Shown piece after piece: positions 1-8,348 of a stretch of DNA of 60,927 bases. Source of the DNA: Methanoregulaceae archaeon (GTDB lineage Archaea > Halobacteriota > Methanomicrobia > Methanomicrobiales > Methanospirillaceae); NCBI GenBank assembly GCA_021371995.1, contig JAJFVA010000041.1, positions 1 to 60,927 of the forward strand, read 5' to 3'. The notes beneath the pieces are model-generated. The model did not search any database. It had not been told where the DNA came from and saw only the letters and a program-made list of their open reading frames with translations. Positions within the stretch are counted from its first letter, which is position 1. Every line of letters begins with the position of its first letter. The position numbers were made by a program, and so were the translations under genes.

Positions 1-140
1 ATCACGATCTCCTTTTCACTCCGCTTCCTCGTCCTCTGCATCTGGTCTCCGTCAGTGATTTTCCTGATGTACCCGCATTTCCGGCATTTGAGCTGGCCTG
101 CCGAGGATATCATCAGGCTCTTGCACTCAGGACAGAACAT
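1..140 (-). CDS. Transcription factor S (TFS/RpoM-like), N-terminal part
   Basis: The reading frame starts at 140 and runs off the window, so only about 46 residues are visible. They begin MFCPECKSLM and continue to a second knuckle, CRKCGY, which together form the N-terminal zinc ribbon of archaeal TFS, homologous to RNA polymerase subunit Rpb9 and TFIIS. In this family a C-terminal ribbon with an acidic hairpin stimulates transcript cleavage in backtracked RNA polymerase. That half lies outside the window, so a stand-alone zinc-ribbon protein cannot be fully excluded. It is divergent from the archaeosortase gene to its right. Confidence 0.75.
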   Translation of the reverse strand, partial: MFCPECKSLMISSAGQLKCRKCGYIRKITDGDQMQRTRKRSEKEIV

Positions 141-254
141 TGGTGCAGTAATGGGTGCACATTCATGATTAAGGCTTCCGATAACGTCGTTTTAGGCTGT
201 GAACGGGTGTATATGCCACATCGGAACCCTTTTTTCCATCCTGCGACGATTGTT

Positions 255-1067
255 ATGGGAATGAAGGAACTCTTTGTGCTTGCATCCTGCATTTTTTTTC
301 TTGCATTCCTGGTCCCTACAAGGGCACGAAGATACTGCGCTATCCTCGGATGGACGGCAATCGTCCTCTTTCTCTTCGCAGAAGTCCCCTATTACCTCTC
401 CATCAACAATTTCCTGTACCCTACCCTTGCAGTACTTGCAGTCCCCTTCCTGTATATCACCGCAAAGTACCTCCTTGCAGGTGACCTGAGGATCGAGCAG
501 CTGTCGAGGGCGGCAGCCGTGGCATTCCTCATCTATGCCCCGTTTGCATATACCCCTCTTGGTGACTGGCTGATCTCGGTCGTGGTCGGACAGACGCTCT
601 GGATGGTCAGGGCGCTTGGTTTTGATACCGTTCTGTATGCATGGAACATGGTGATACGAAATGGATTCCGGGTGGAGATCATCCTTGCATGCACAGGAAT
701 CCAGGCGATTGCCATAATGCTCGGCGTTGCTTTTGCTGTACCGACAACGATCCGTCAGAAAATCCTCTCGTTTCTGCTGGTTGTTCCGACTATTTATATC
801 CTGAATATCATCAGGAACACTGCCGTGATCATCGCCTACACTGAGCAGTGGTTCCCCTACCTTCCAGGTATCGCAGGAAACGGGGAGTTCGGGTACGAGA
901 GCTTCTTCTGGGCACATAACGTGATGGCCGAACTTCTTGCCCTCATCCTGCTCGTTGCCATCGCCTACGGCCTCTTCCGGATCATCCCGGGTCTTGCCGA
1001 CCTTGCTGCAGGGCTCTACCAGCTGTATTCAGACGAGGTCAGGAAAGCCTTCCATAGAGATAGATGA
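255..1067 (+). CDS. artA: Archaeosortase A (exosortase family transpeptidase)
   Basis: A polytopic membrane protein of about 270 residues. It carries the three family catalytic positions in order: Cys in ACTGIQA, Arg in NIIRNTA and His in FFWAHNVMAE, each near a membrane segment. Archaeosortase A recognises C-terminal PGF-CTERM signals on secreted proteins such as S-layer glycoproteins, removes the tail and allows lipid anchoring. I chose the ATG at 255, just before the first hydrophobic segment; the frame is open from an ATG at 165, which would add 30 poorly hydrophobic residues. The 3' end overlaps the convergent phosphatidyltransferase gene by 29 bp. No PGF-CTERM substrate is visible in this window. 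Confidence 0.88.
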   Translation: MGMKELFVLASCIFFLAFLVPTRARRYCAILGWTAIVLFLFAEVPYYLSINNFLYPTLAVLAVPFLYITAKYLLAGDLRIEQLSRAAAVAFLIYAPFAYTPLGDWLISVVVGQTLWMVRALGFDTVLYAWNMVIRNGFRVEIILACTGIQAIAIMLGVAFAVPTTIRQKILSFLLVVPTIYILNIIRNTAVIIAYTEQWFPYLPGIAGNGEFGYESFFWAHNVMAELLALILLVAIAYGLFRIIPGLADLAAGLYQLYSDEVRKAFHRDR

Positions 1068-1671
1068 TCCGTTGTAATGCTGAAAGGTTTGTTCCAACGG
1101 CAATCAGAATGACCGAAACCCAGATAAAGCCGGTGACGCCCCCGATGAGGAGCACGAGGATGGTCTCCGGTCTCCCGAAAAATCCCACTCCCTCCAGCGG
1201 GTCCTCAATTTTTCCCCCGATGCGGTCCTTGTATCCCGTCTCTGCATAGACCACCGGCTTGATGAACGTGTTCATCAGGGAGCCGATAATTGCTATGGCA
1301 ACAATGGCAAAGTCGCTCGCCGGGGGAAAATCCGGAATACGCGAGAGGATTGCGATCCCGGAGAGGCCGACCCCGAGGATGACAATGGCGTCGACATATT
1401 TGTCGGCTATCCAGTCAAAGACCGCGCCGAACCGGGTCTCTTTCTCAGTCCGCCGGGCTACGCTGCCATCGACAAGGTCAAGGACTGCCGAGATGAAAAG
1501 GAAGAGACTCCCGATGATAAACATCCGGTACATGTAGAATACCGCACACAGCACCCCTGCCAGGAGAGAGAGGAGGGAGATCTGGTTTGGAGTGATGCCG
1601 GCCCTGCAGAATACGGTTGCAATAGGCTCAATATAGCGGACGAGCCGTGGCCGGAGTGCGGTTATGTTCAT
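1039..1671 (-). CDS. CDP-alcohol phosphatidyltransferase (archaetidylinositol-phosphate synthase-like)
   Basis: A 210-residue membrane enzyme with the complete CDP-alcohol phosphatidyltransferase signature: DGSVAR, then eight residues, then GAVFDWIAD, giving the two-metal Asp cluster. The family transfers a polar alcohol onto a CDP-activated lipid, here presumably CDP-archaeol, at the cytoplasmic membrane face. The start, MNITALRPRL, resembles archaetidylinositol-phosphate synthases, but archaetidylserine or archaetidylglycerol-phosphate synthesis cannot be excluded by eye. It is convergent and overlapping with artA. In haloarchaea phosphatidylserine-pathway enzymes are needed for ArtA-dependent anchoring, so the pairing may be functional; that is inference. 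Confidence 0.8.
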   Translation of the reverse strand: MNITALRPRLVRYIEPIATVFCRAGITPNQISLLSLLAGVLCAVFYMYRMFIIGSLFLFISAVLDLVDGSVARRTEKETRFGAVFDWIADKYVDAIVILGVGLSGIAILSRIPDFPPASDFAIVAIAIIGSLMNTFIKPVVYAETGYKDRIGGKIEDPLEGVGFFGRPETILVLLIGGVTGFIWVSVILIAVGTNLSALQRIIYLYGRLS

Positions 1672-1792
1672 GGATCATCTAAGCAGCACGTCAGAGGATA
1701 ATACTTGCTGAGGGCTCAAACGACGGGATCCTCCGGGCGGGCGAACTTCTATAACCCATCAGGGCGTAGTTTCTCCTGCGAAGGGAATACCT

Positions 1793-2509
1793 GTGCCCGA
1801 ATCACCTGATCGCCCCCATGTGCTGATGATGTCGGAGATTACAGCGGACGGCAAGCTGACGCTCAAGAAGGGGAGTTCGAGTAAGATCCTGATGAAGTAC
1901 ATGGATCCTGCAACAGAGATACTTCTTCACGAGACCCGGGCGTCCTTTGATGCGATCATGGTGGGTGCAAATACCATCAGGATTGACAATTCCTTTCTCA
2001 CCGTACGGCTGGTGCAGGGGAAAAGCCCGATCCGTGTAATCCCTTCAAGCATGGCAGACATCCCCCCTGATGCGAATGTTCTCTCCCCAGGGACACCGAC
2101 TATCATTGCGGTATCGGAGCGTGCACCGGCCGACCGGGTGAATGCCATCAGGGCACGGGGTGCAGAGGTTGTGTGTGCAGGGAGGGATCATGTCCACCTC
2201 CCCACCCTCATGAAGATTCTCAGGAACGGACACGGGGTAAAAAAGCTCATGATCGAGGGCGGGCCGACCCTGAACTGGCACATGCTCCATCACCGTCTCG
2301 TGGATGAAATTCGTCTCATCCACCTCCCCTTTATCGTAGGGGGTGCGGATACTCCTTCTCTTGTAGGGGGGATGCATATCGAAAGTGAGGAAGAGATGAT
2401 CAGGCTCGTTTTAAAAAATCACTACCTGTGCGGCAGCAACCTCGTCACCGAGTACGATGTGGTCTACCGTTCCGGGGGCGAAAAGGATGTTTCACGAACC
2501 GGACCCTGA
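1793..2509 (+). CDS. arfC: 2,5-diamino-6-(ribosylamino)pyrimidinone 5'-phosphate reductase
   Basis: A 238-residue protein of the RibD C-terminal (dihydrofolate-reductase-like) family. Visible hallmarks are MMSEITADGKLTL near the N-terminus, the substrate-site segment DAIMVGANTIRIDNSFLTVR, and the nucleotide-binding stretch KKLMIEGGPTLNW. In archaea this NAD(P)H enzyme reduces the ribosyl-aminopyrimidine to the ribityl form, the second step of riboflavin synthesis, and so also feeds F420 precursor supply. The start is GTG at 1793. A TATA-like ctataa lies about 40 nt upstream. The 3' end overlaps the sppA start by 23 nt, suggesting cotranscription. Confidence 0.88.
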   Translation: MPESPDRPHVLMMSEITADGKLTLKKGSSSKILMKYMDPATEILLHETRASFDAIMVGANTIRIDNSFLTVRLVQGKSPIRVIPSSMADIPPDANVLSPGTPTIIAVSERAPADRVNAIRARGAEVVCAGRDHVHLPTLMKILRNGHGVKKLMIEGGPTLNWHMLHHRLVDEIRLIHLPFIVGGADTPSLVGGMHIESEEEMIRLVLKNHYLCGSNLVTEYDVVYRSGGEKDVSRTGP

Positions 2510-3254
2510 TCGCCCGCGGCATAAGAAAGAGATTTTGATTATTGCAGGCCTGGTCCTCGGTGTTATTGCCATAGCTGCTGTTGTGTATTTGATGTCCGGT
2601 TATTCCCGGGAGATGGGGATCGCAGTCATCAGGATCGATGGAGTGATTGTAACCGGCGATTATTACGGGGATGGCTATACCGGGAGCGAATATGCAGGGA
2701 GGCTGATCCGGGATGCGGCTGATGATCCCATTGTTGATGCCATCGTGATAAGAATGAACAGCCCGGGCGGAACCCCTGCTGCAGCCCAGGAGATTGTTGC
2801 CGATGTGAAATATGCCCGTGCAAAGAAGCCCGTTGTGATTTCCATGGGGGATATCGCAACATCATCAGCCTATTACATCAGTGCCTATGGCGACCGTATC
2901 TATGCCGATCCTGACACCCTGACGGGGGGGATAGGGACGGCGTGGACGTTCTTCGATATTTCCGGCTGGATGGAGCAGGAGAACCTGAGCGTTCTCGTCG
3001 TCAAATCGGGGAGCATGAAGGACATGGGTTCCGAGTACCGGCCACTCACGGATGCGGAGCGGAATTATGCCGGAGAACTGGTCAATGCGAGCTTCGAACG
3101 GTTCATTGCGGACGTGATGTCGGAACGGACGATAGAAAGGAGCAGCGTGGAAGATGCCCGGGTTGTCAGGGGCGAGGAGGCAATCAGTATGGGGCTCGTT
3201 GACGAGCTTGGCAACCTCTTTGATGCCATTGATGGAGCACGGGAACTGTCCTGA
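2487..3254 (+). CDS. sppA: Signal peptide peptidase SppA (archaeal, membrane-anchored Ser/Lys protease)
   Basis: A 255-residue S49-family protease. One N-terminal membrane anchor (about residues 15-37) is followed by a single protease domain. The nucleophile lies in GDIATSSAYY and the general-base lysine in KSGSMKDMGS, the Ser/Lys dyad of archaeal SppA. MNSPGG forms the oxyanion region. It degrades signal peptides and small membrane fragments outside the membrane. I chose ATG at 2487 because the alternative at 2457 lies deep inside arfC and adds ten unrelated residues. It overlaps arfC by 23 nt, so translation is probably coupled. Confidence 0.88.
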   Translation: MFHEPDPDRPRHKKEILIIAGLVLGVIAIAAVVYLMSGYSREMGIAVIRIDGVIVTGDYYGDGYTGSEYAGRLIRDAADDPIVDAIVIRMNSPGGTPAAAQEIVADVKYARAKKPVVISMGDIATSSAYYISAYGDRIYADPDTLTGGIGTAWTFFDISGWMEQENLSVLVVKSGSMKDMGSEYRPLTDAERNYAGELVNASFERFIADVMSERTIERSSVEDARVVRGEEAISMGLVDELGNLFDAIDGARELS

Positions 3255-3322
3255 TTCCGGATGATACCCGTCTGAAAAACGAAACCGGAAATAATGAGGC
3301 GGGGGATGGTCTCCGCGAGGGT

Positions 3323-4585
3323 TCAGACCATCATCAGAGGGTCTGCTTTCATATACTCACGGCAGATGTTAGTCGCGTACTGGCCTGGTTCAAGGGAAAA
3401 TGAGAGTGTTACGTGATCGCCGCAATCACCGGCGATGACTTCGGTTGAAAGGGAGATCGGGCGGGAGGCTCCGTCAAATCTGGCCTGCACCAGGTCTGAC
3501 GCAGCACAGAAATCCCCGCTTTTAATTCCGTCTTCAGAAAGAAGCACTTCCATGGTCCGGTTGTCAGCACAGGAAAGGGCCTCGCTCCTGCATCCCGGCA
3601 TCCTGATTCCGATACGGCACCGCCCCCTCATGATCTGGATCCGGGCATTACTGACGGTCTGTTCAGAAACCCTGTCCTCCTTCCCGCTGGCAAAAAGGAG
3701 ACGGTCTCCGGGGAGCGGCCCGGTGAGATTGCCCCCTTCGGCAATTCTTTGGGAAAGAGCACGGTTAAAAAGATGGGACTGGTAGGCGCTCACCAGCATG
3801 GAAAGAAGTTTAGGTGGCAGGATACGGAGCGCACCCCTGTAATCTCCCGGATGGGTTGCGATATGATGCAGCATGGACCGCTCATAATTCAGAGGCAGTG
3901 GAAATTCCCTGATCGATCGGACCGGGTCCCGGTGTTCAAGGAACGAAGTGCGTGCTTCCCTCACCTTTTCGGGCTCACCGGGAAATGCAGCACCGATATA
4001 GTGGCAGACCGCACCTTCATAGTCCCCTTTCAGGATATATGCCCCCGTGGTATGGCTGACCGGGCGGATTACTCCAAACCTCTGGATGCCGAAATAGTTC
4101 GGGATACCGGTGCGGCACACTTCCGTCACCGCCTTGATGATGTCAGGATCAGCGTGGGCTTCCCGGATGATAATGGTAAACCGGTTTGCCGAATGGGAAC
4201 CGAGTGTCAGGGGTGACGATGACTTCCCGACCGGTTCAATGCTGATATCCCGGATATTCACCTGCCCGATCTCTTCAGGAGTGATTCCCTGCAGGGAGAT
4301 GAGCTGCGAGGTGATCGCATGCTTGTCCTTCGTGCCCCCAAAACCGATCCGTTTATAAGAAATGCCGAGCCGTTTCGCAACCTCTTTAAGTGCCCGCTGC
4401 TGGTCCCAGTCCTTTTTTGTCAGCCGGCAGATGAGGAAGGGGCCCTCTGTGCCGACACTGCAGGGGACTTCTTCGACAATGAAATCTTCTGCCGAAGCAC
4501 GGAGCCTTCCGCCGATCCCAGGGATGTCGCTTCCATAGAATTGCATTCCGAGCAACTGCTCAAGCGGATACGGGCTCTCTCTCAT
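3323..4585 (-). CDS. truD: tRNA pseudouridine(13) synthase TruD
   Basis: A 420-residue TruD-family protein. The N-terminal part contains the catalytic motif GFGGTKDKHAIT, whose Asp is the nucleophile of the family. The TruD insertion domain and the NYFGIQRFG motif (about residue 165) follow. It isomerises U13 of tRNA; archaeal and eukaryotic members (Pus7) can also modify U35. The length fits archaeal TruD, which is longer than bacterial TruD. The start ATG overlaps the stop of the upstream pth2 gene by four bases, so the two form an operon of tRNA-related functions. Confidence 0.92.
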   Translation of the reverse strand: MRESPYPLEQLLGMQFYGSDIPGIGGRLRASAEDFIVEEVPCSVGTEGPFLICRLTKKDWDQQRALKEVAKRLGISYKRIGFGGTKDKHAITSQLISLQGITPEEIGQVNIRDISIEPVGKSSSPLTLGSHSANRFTIIIREAHADPDIIKAVTEVCRTGIPNYFGIQRFGVIRPVSHTTGAYILKGDYEGAVCHYIGAAFPGEPEKVREARTSFLEHRDPVRSIREFPLPLNYERSMLHHIATHPGDYRGALRILPPKLLSMLVSAYQSHLFNRALSQRIAEGGNLTGPLPGDRLLFASGKEDRVSEQTVSNARIQIMRGRCRIGIRMPGCRSEALSCADNRTMEVLLSEDGIKSGDFCAASDLVQARFDGASRPISLSTEVIAGDCGDHVTLSFSLEPGQYATNICREYMKADPLMMV

Positions 4586-4944
4586 AGCAGCGACAGGTCC
4601 CCGGTAATTTTATCAAGTTCTTCAGACCTGGCCGGGCCAAGACCAAGCGCGGTGATGGTCCCGGGCGGCACTTCGGTCATCCCGGCGTCCTGTATCAGGG
4701 CGGCAGCTATCCCGGCAGATTCCGCGATTGTTTTCAGTTCGAACAGGGTCCGCTCACCTGCCACCTTGAGGACGACCTTCTTCTGTCCCTCATTATACCA
4801 TTTCCGGCGGGATGCAGCGTCTGACCGCTCATACGCAAGAATCGCCGCATGTGCTGCCTGGGCGCACATCTTTCCGCAGCTCATCCTGAGGTCAGAGCGC
4901 ACCACGAGGCACTGCTTCCACTCGAATACAGGATCCTTCTCCAT
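4582..4944 (-). CDS. pth: Peptidyl-tRNA hydrolase, archaeal/eukaryotic type (Pth2)
   Basis: A 120-residue protein matching Pth2 over its whole length: KQCLVVRSDLRMSCGKMCAQ near the N-terminus with the conserved Lys and AQAAHAA helix, then TEVPPGTITALGLGPA at the C-terminus. It cleaves the ester bond of peptidyl-tRNAs that drop off ribosomes and so recycles tRNA. Bacterial Pth is unrelated in fold. It is the first gene of a two-gene operon with truD, with an ATGA-type stop/start overlap. It is divergent from the geranylgeranyl reductase gene. Confidence 0.95.
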   Translation of the reverse strand: MEKDPVFEWKQCLVVRSDLRMSCGKMCAQAAHAAILAYERSDAASRRKWYNEGQKKVVLKVAGERTLFELKTIAESAGIAAALIQDAGMTEVPPGTITALGLGPARSEELDKITGDLSLL

Positions 4945-5235
4945 TGCTCCTTCCTATTTTTGCAGGGAACTATCAAATAGATGGCCCATAGGGATGGTTC
5001 CGGTCAGGGATAATGGCTGCCTGGTACAGCATCCCTCAATAATCTGATTTCAGGACCGGACAAGGGAAAATCTCTCTCATCCCGGACAATTTTTGAGCCT
5101 CCGGGCTCTCACTGATATCCACGTGTATGTTCCACCAGGGAGATGAAAGACGGTGCAGATCCAGGATCAGGAACAGCACGACCTGTCCGGATCTGTCATA
5201 TTGATGCCGATACAGGAGCACTTAGAAGATCAGGT

Positions 5236-6399
5236 GTGACTGGCAGACGCTCGTATGATGTGGTGGTGGTCGGTGCCGGCCCGGCAGGGAGCACCTGTGC
5301 ACGCCGTTGTGCCGAGCTCGGGCTCTCAACCTGTCTGATCGAGGAGCATGCGGCGATCGGCTATCCTGTTCAGTGTGCAGGGCTCCTCTCGGTCCGGGCG
5401 TTTGAGGCATGTGAGGTGTCGGAAAAACCGGTTCTCCACGAAGTCTCGGGTGCGAGGATGGTAACCTCCCGGGGCTCCGAGCTTACCTTTGATGCAGGCA
5501 GGACGAAAGCGTACGTTGTCGACAGGGGGCTTCTTGACCGGGAGATGGCCACAAAAGCGGTGCAGGCAGGAGCTGAAATCAGGATTAAGACGGCATTTTC
5601 GAAGCGATCCGGTTCCGTGGCGATAACAAGAGGGATATCAGGGAGAGAGGAGATCCCGTTTTGTGTCCTGATCGCAGCGGACGGGCCGCGGAGCAGGGTC
5701 GCACGGGAGCTTCGGATGCCACGGCCCCCGGTCTTTCTCGCAGGTATCCAGGCCGAGATACCAAAACCGATGGCAGGGAACCTTGTCGAGATCTATCCCG
5801 ATGCTTCACCTGAATTCTTCGGCTGGATTATCCCTTCGGGTGAAGGGAGGGCGCGGATTGGTCTTGCCGGGAGAGAACAGGTCTTTTCCCGGTTCAGAAG
5901 ATTCATAGAGGAACATGGTGGAGGAAGCTGCTGTCACTTCGTGACCGGGACAATCCCTCTCGGGGTAATGCCCCGGACCTATGGCCACCAGACGCTCTTT
6001 GTCGGTGATGCCGCGGGATTTCCCAAACCAACTTCAGGTGGCGGCGTGTATACGGGAGTGAGATCGGCATACCACGCAGCAGAGACCGCATACGAGGCCT
6101 GTAATACCGGGAATACCGGGGACGATCAGCTTGGCGGGTATGAGAAGCGCTGGAAAGCAGATTTTGGAAAGGAACTTGAGCTCGGGTTTCGTCTTTTTGG
6201 AATCCGCCAGAACCTGACCGGGAAAGAGGTCGACCGGCTGATCAGGGTACTGAACGACCCGGCCCTCAAAGCCGATATACTGCGGTACGGGGACATGGAC
6301 CGGCCGGGAGTGTTATTGGGGCGTTTAATGAAAAATCCAAAACTATACCCTGTTTTGGGAATACTTTTCCATTCAGGAGTACGCCATTTTATCAAATAA
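5236..6399 (+). CDS. Geranylgeranyl reductase family protein (digeranylgeranylglycerophospholipid reductase)
   Basis: An FAD-dependent reductase of about 387 residues. It shows the Rossmann dinucleotide motif VVVVGAGPAGSTCARRCAE, the motif GYPVQCAGLL typical of geranylgeranyl reductases, and a second FAD motif LFVGDAAGFPKPTSGGG. Archaeal members saturate the isoprenoid chains of membrane lipids. The GTG at 5236 is the closest start to the FAD motif. An upstream ATG at 5143 would add 31 residues with no recognisable character. Methanogens usually have several paralogues, so the exact substrate (lipid or quinone-like cofactor) is inferred. Confidence 0.82.
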   Translation: MTGRRSYDVVVVGAGPAGSTCARRCAELGLSTCLIEEHAAIGYPVQCAGLLSVRAFEACEVSEKPVLHEVSGARMVTSRGSELTFDAGRTKAYVVDRGLLDREMATKAVQAGAEIRIKTAFSKRSGSVAITRGISGREEIPFCVLIAADGPRSRVARELRMPRPPVFLAGIQAEIPKPMAGNLVEIYPDASPEFFGWIIPSGEGRARIGLAGREQVFSRFRRFIEEHGGGSCCHFVTGTIPLGVMPRTYGHQTLFVGDAAGFPKPTSGGGVYTGVRSAYHAAETAYEACNTGNTGDDQLGGYEKRWKADFGKELELGFRLFGIRQNLTGKEVDRLIRVLNDPALKADILRYGDMDRPGVLLGRLMKNPKLYPVLGILFHSGVRHFIK

Positions 6400-6484
6400 T
6401 AATCTTTTTCACCTATCAATTGCTACGAATACCTGTAATAATTTTACAAATTGTCAGAGAGTTCAAGTTATTTGTGGTGACACA

Positions 6485-7138
6485 ATGCACATACCTGATG
6501 CATTCATACCGATCTGGCAGGGCGCAATCTACTGGATTATTGCCCTGATATTTATTGCCCTGGCACTCAGATGGGCAAAAAATGAGTTAAATGAAGAAAA
6601 GCTGCCACTTGTTGCGGTCCTTGCTGCTGCAATCTTTGCCATCCAGTCCTTTAACCTCCCTGTATCCATGGGGACGAGCGGACACCTGGTGGGAGGAGCC
6701 CTGGTGGCAATTATCCTTGGATCGCCCTTTGCCGCGGTCTTTATCCTGACAATGGTTCTCATCGTGCAGGCCGTCATATTCGGTGACGGTGGCATCGTGA
6801 CCCTTGGCGCAAATATCATCAACATGGGGGTTATCGGAGGCTTTGTCGGGTTCTATACCTTCAAAGGACTGATGGCGGGGACAAAAAGTATGCCGGTCTC
6901 TGCGTTTGTCGCAGCATGGCTTGCATGCGTGATCCCCGCCCTGGCCGCATCGGTCGAGTTGTTCCTGGCAGGCATGTTCCCCCTGGTAGAAGGCATGATT
7001 GCGATGGGTACCTATCATGCATTAATCGGGGTGATTGAAGGTATCATCACGGTTGCCGCGATCTACCTGATCATGAAGGCCCGTCCCGATCTGGTGGATC
7101 AGGGGGTATACAGTGTGAAGGGGGCAGCTCCGGTATGA
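6485..7138 (+). CDS. cbiM: Cobalt/nickel ECF transporter S component CbiM
   Basis: A 217-residue integral membrane protein that begins MHIPDAF. The free N-terminal Met-His pair is used by CbiM/NikM for metal coordination, which fixes the start at 6485. Conserved segments SMGTSGHLVGGAL and FGDGGIVTLGANIINMG identify the family. It binds Co(II) or Ni(II) at the outer face and hands it to the CbiQ/CbiO module. Methanogens need cobalt for corrinoids and nickel for F430 and hydrogenase, so metal preference cannot be called. First gene of a four-gene operon. I see no cobalamin riboswitch or NikR-type operator in the 85 bp upstream. Confidence 0.92.
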   Translation: MHIPDAFIPIWQGAIYWIIALIFIALALRWAKNELNEEKLPLVAVLAAAIFAIQSFNLPVSMGTSGHLVGGALVAIILGSPFAAVFILTMVLIVQAVIFGDGGIVTLGANIINMGVIGGFVGFYTFKGLMAGTKSMPVSAFVAAWLACVIPALAASVELFLAGMFPLVEGMIAMGTYHALIGVIEGIITVAAIYLIMKARPDLVDQGVYSVKGAAPV

Positions 7139-7479
7139 TGGACAACAAAACCTTCATCGTCGCCGGCCTGATTATCGCAATCCTCATCGGATTTATCGCG
7201 GTGTTCATGGCATCGAGCGATCCCGATGGCCTGGAAAGCACGGCGCTTGTCATACAAGGGGAGAAAAGCCTGACTGGTGTGACCCCCCCTGATGCAGAGG
7301 TCCAGGAAACCCTCGAAGATACATTCTCGTATGAGTCGCTGATGCCGGACTATTCCCTGGGTGAAGAATGGGGCGCGCTCGGAGGAATTATCGCGATTAT
7401 TGTCGGCACAATCCTTGCATTCCTGGTGGTCATCGGGCTCGCATACGCGGTGAAGATGGGAGCAAAAACAAATCAATAA
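7135..7479 (+). CDS. PDGLE-domain protein, accessory component of the Co/Ni transporter
   Basis: A 114-residue protein with two membrane segments (about residues 8-27 and 82-104) flanking an extracytoplasmic loop that begins SSDPDGLES, the namesake motif of the PDGLE domain. In Co/Ni ECF importers a small two-helix protein (CbiN or NikN) sits between CbiM and the energising module, and PDGLE proteins occupy that position in many archaea. ATG codons at 7135 and 7138 are both possible, overlapping the cbiM stop. It is probably needed for metal loading of CbiM. Confidence 0.85.
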   Translation: MMDNKTFIVAGLIIAILIGFIAVFMASSDPDGLESTALVIQGEKSLTGVTPPDAEVQETLEDTFSYESLMPDYSLGEEWGALGGIIAIIVGTILAFLVVIGLAYAVKMGAKTNQ

Positions 7480-7514
7480 ACCTTTCATACTTTTTCACAC
7501 AACATTAAAGGCGT

Positions 7515-8348
7515 ATGCACCTCATTGAGACCCGGGATCTTGTCTATGTATATCCTGGCAGTGTGAAGGCGCTCGAAGGAATCAATTTTATTGCGCCCCG
7601 GAACTCCCGGATTGCTGTAATCGGATCCAATGGTGCCGGGAAAAGCACTCTTTTCAAGCATTTTAATGGCATTTTCAAGCCTACATCGGGCTCGGTGCTG
7701 ATTAAAGGAGAACCCATAACAAAAAATAATGTAAGGGAAGTGCGGAAATTCGTAGGCATTGTCTTCCAGAACCCTGACGACCAGATCTTTTCTCCGACCG
7801 TTGAGCAGGATGTCGCGTTCGGGCCGACCAATCTCGGGCTTGACGAGGAAACGGTCAACCACCGGGTACAGGAGGCACTCAGAATTGTCGGCATCGAGGA
7901 TCTTGCGACTCGCGTTCCCCATCACCTGAGCGGGGGCGAGAAGAAACGGGTGGCAATCGCCGGGGTGATCGCGATGGAACCCCAGGTGATCGTCCTTGAT
8001 GAACCTACGTCCGGGCTTGATCCCCAGGGTGTGAAGGATTTCAATGAATTCATCAATTCGCTCTCGTCGAAATACGGGATGACCGTCATCTTCTCCACCC
8101 ATGATGTCTCCCTGGTACCGGAGATTGCAGATTTCCTGTATGTGATGAATAAAGGCAGGATTATTGCCAAAGGAACGATCGAGGAGATATTTATCCAGCC
8201 GGACCTGTTGCAGTCGGTCAGGCTCGATGTGCCTGTTCTGCCCAAGCTGATCAGCACACTCCGTTCGCACGGCATCGGGATCTCGATGGCATTTACCTAT
8301 TCTGATGCGGAGAAGGCATTTCTTGAGGCTTTCGACCGGAAATCATGA
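7515..8348 (+). CDS. cbiO: Cobalt/nickel ECF transporter ATPase CbiO
   Basis: A 277-residue ABC ATPase: Walker A GSNGAGKST near residue 38, Q-loop VFQNPDDQIFSP typical of ECF ATPases, signature LSGGEKKRVAIAG, Walker B VIVLDEPTSGLD and a switch His in FSTHD. It powers metal uptake with CbiQ and CbiM. The C-terminal 60 residues are variable. It lies 35 nt after the PDGLE gene and overlaps cbiQ by four bases. Confidence 0.93.
   Translation: MHLIETRDLVYVYPGSVKALEGINFIAPRNSRIAVIGSNGAGKSTLFKHFNGIFKPTSGSVLIKGEPITKNNVREVRKFVGIVFQNPDDQIFSPTVEQDVAFGPTNLGLDEETVNHRVQEALRIVGIEDLATRVPHHLSGGEKKRVAIAGVIAMEPQVIVLDEPTSGLDPQGVKDFNEFINSLSSKYGMTVIFSTHDVSLVPEIADFLYVMNKGRIIAKGTIEEIFIQPDLLQSVRLDVPVLPKLISTLRSHGIGISMAFTYSDAEKAFLEAFDRKS

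Noticed and set aside
6400-6484. Cobalamin or nickel riboswitch, or NikR operator, upstream of cbiM
   Set aside because: No conserved riboswitch box and no GTATGA/TCATAC dyad is present; the interval is only 85 bp.
7485-8270. Open frame on the minus strand opposite cbiO
   Set aside because: The plus strand encodes CbiO with all ABC motifs; the antisense translation is rich in Arg, His and Asp with no family resemblance.
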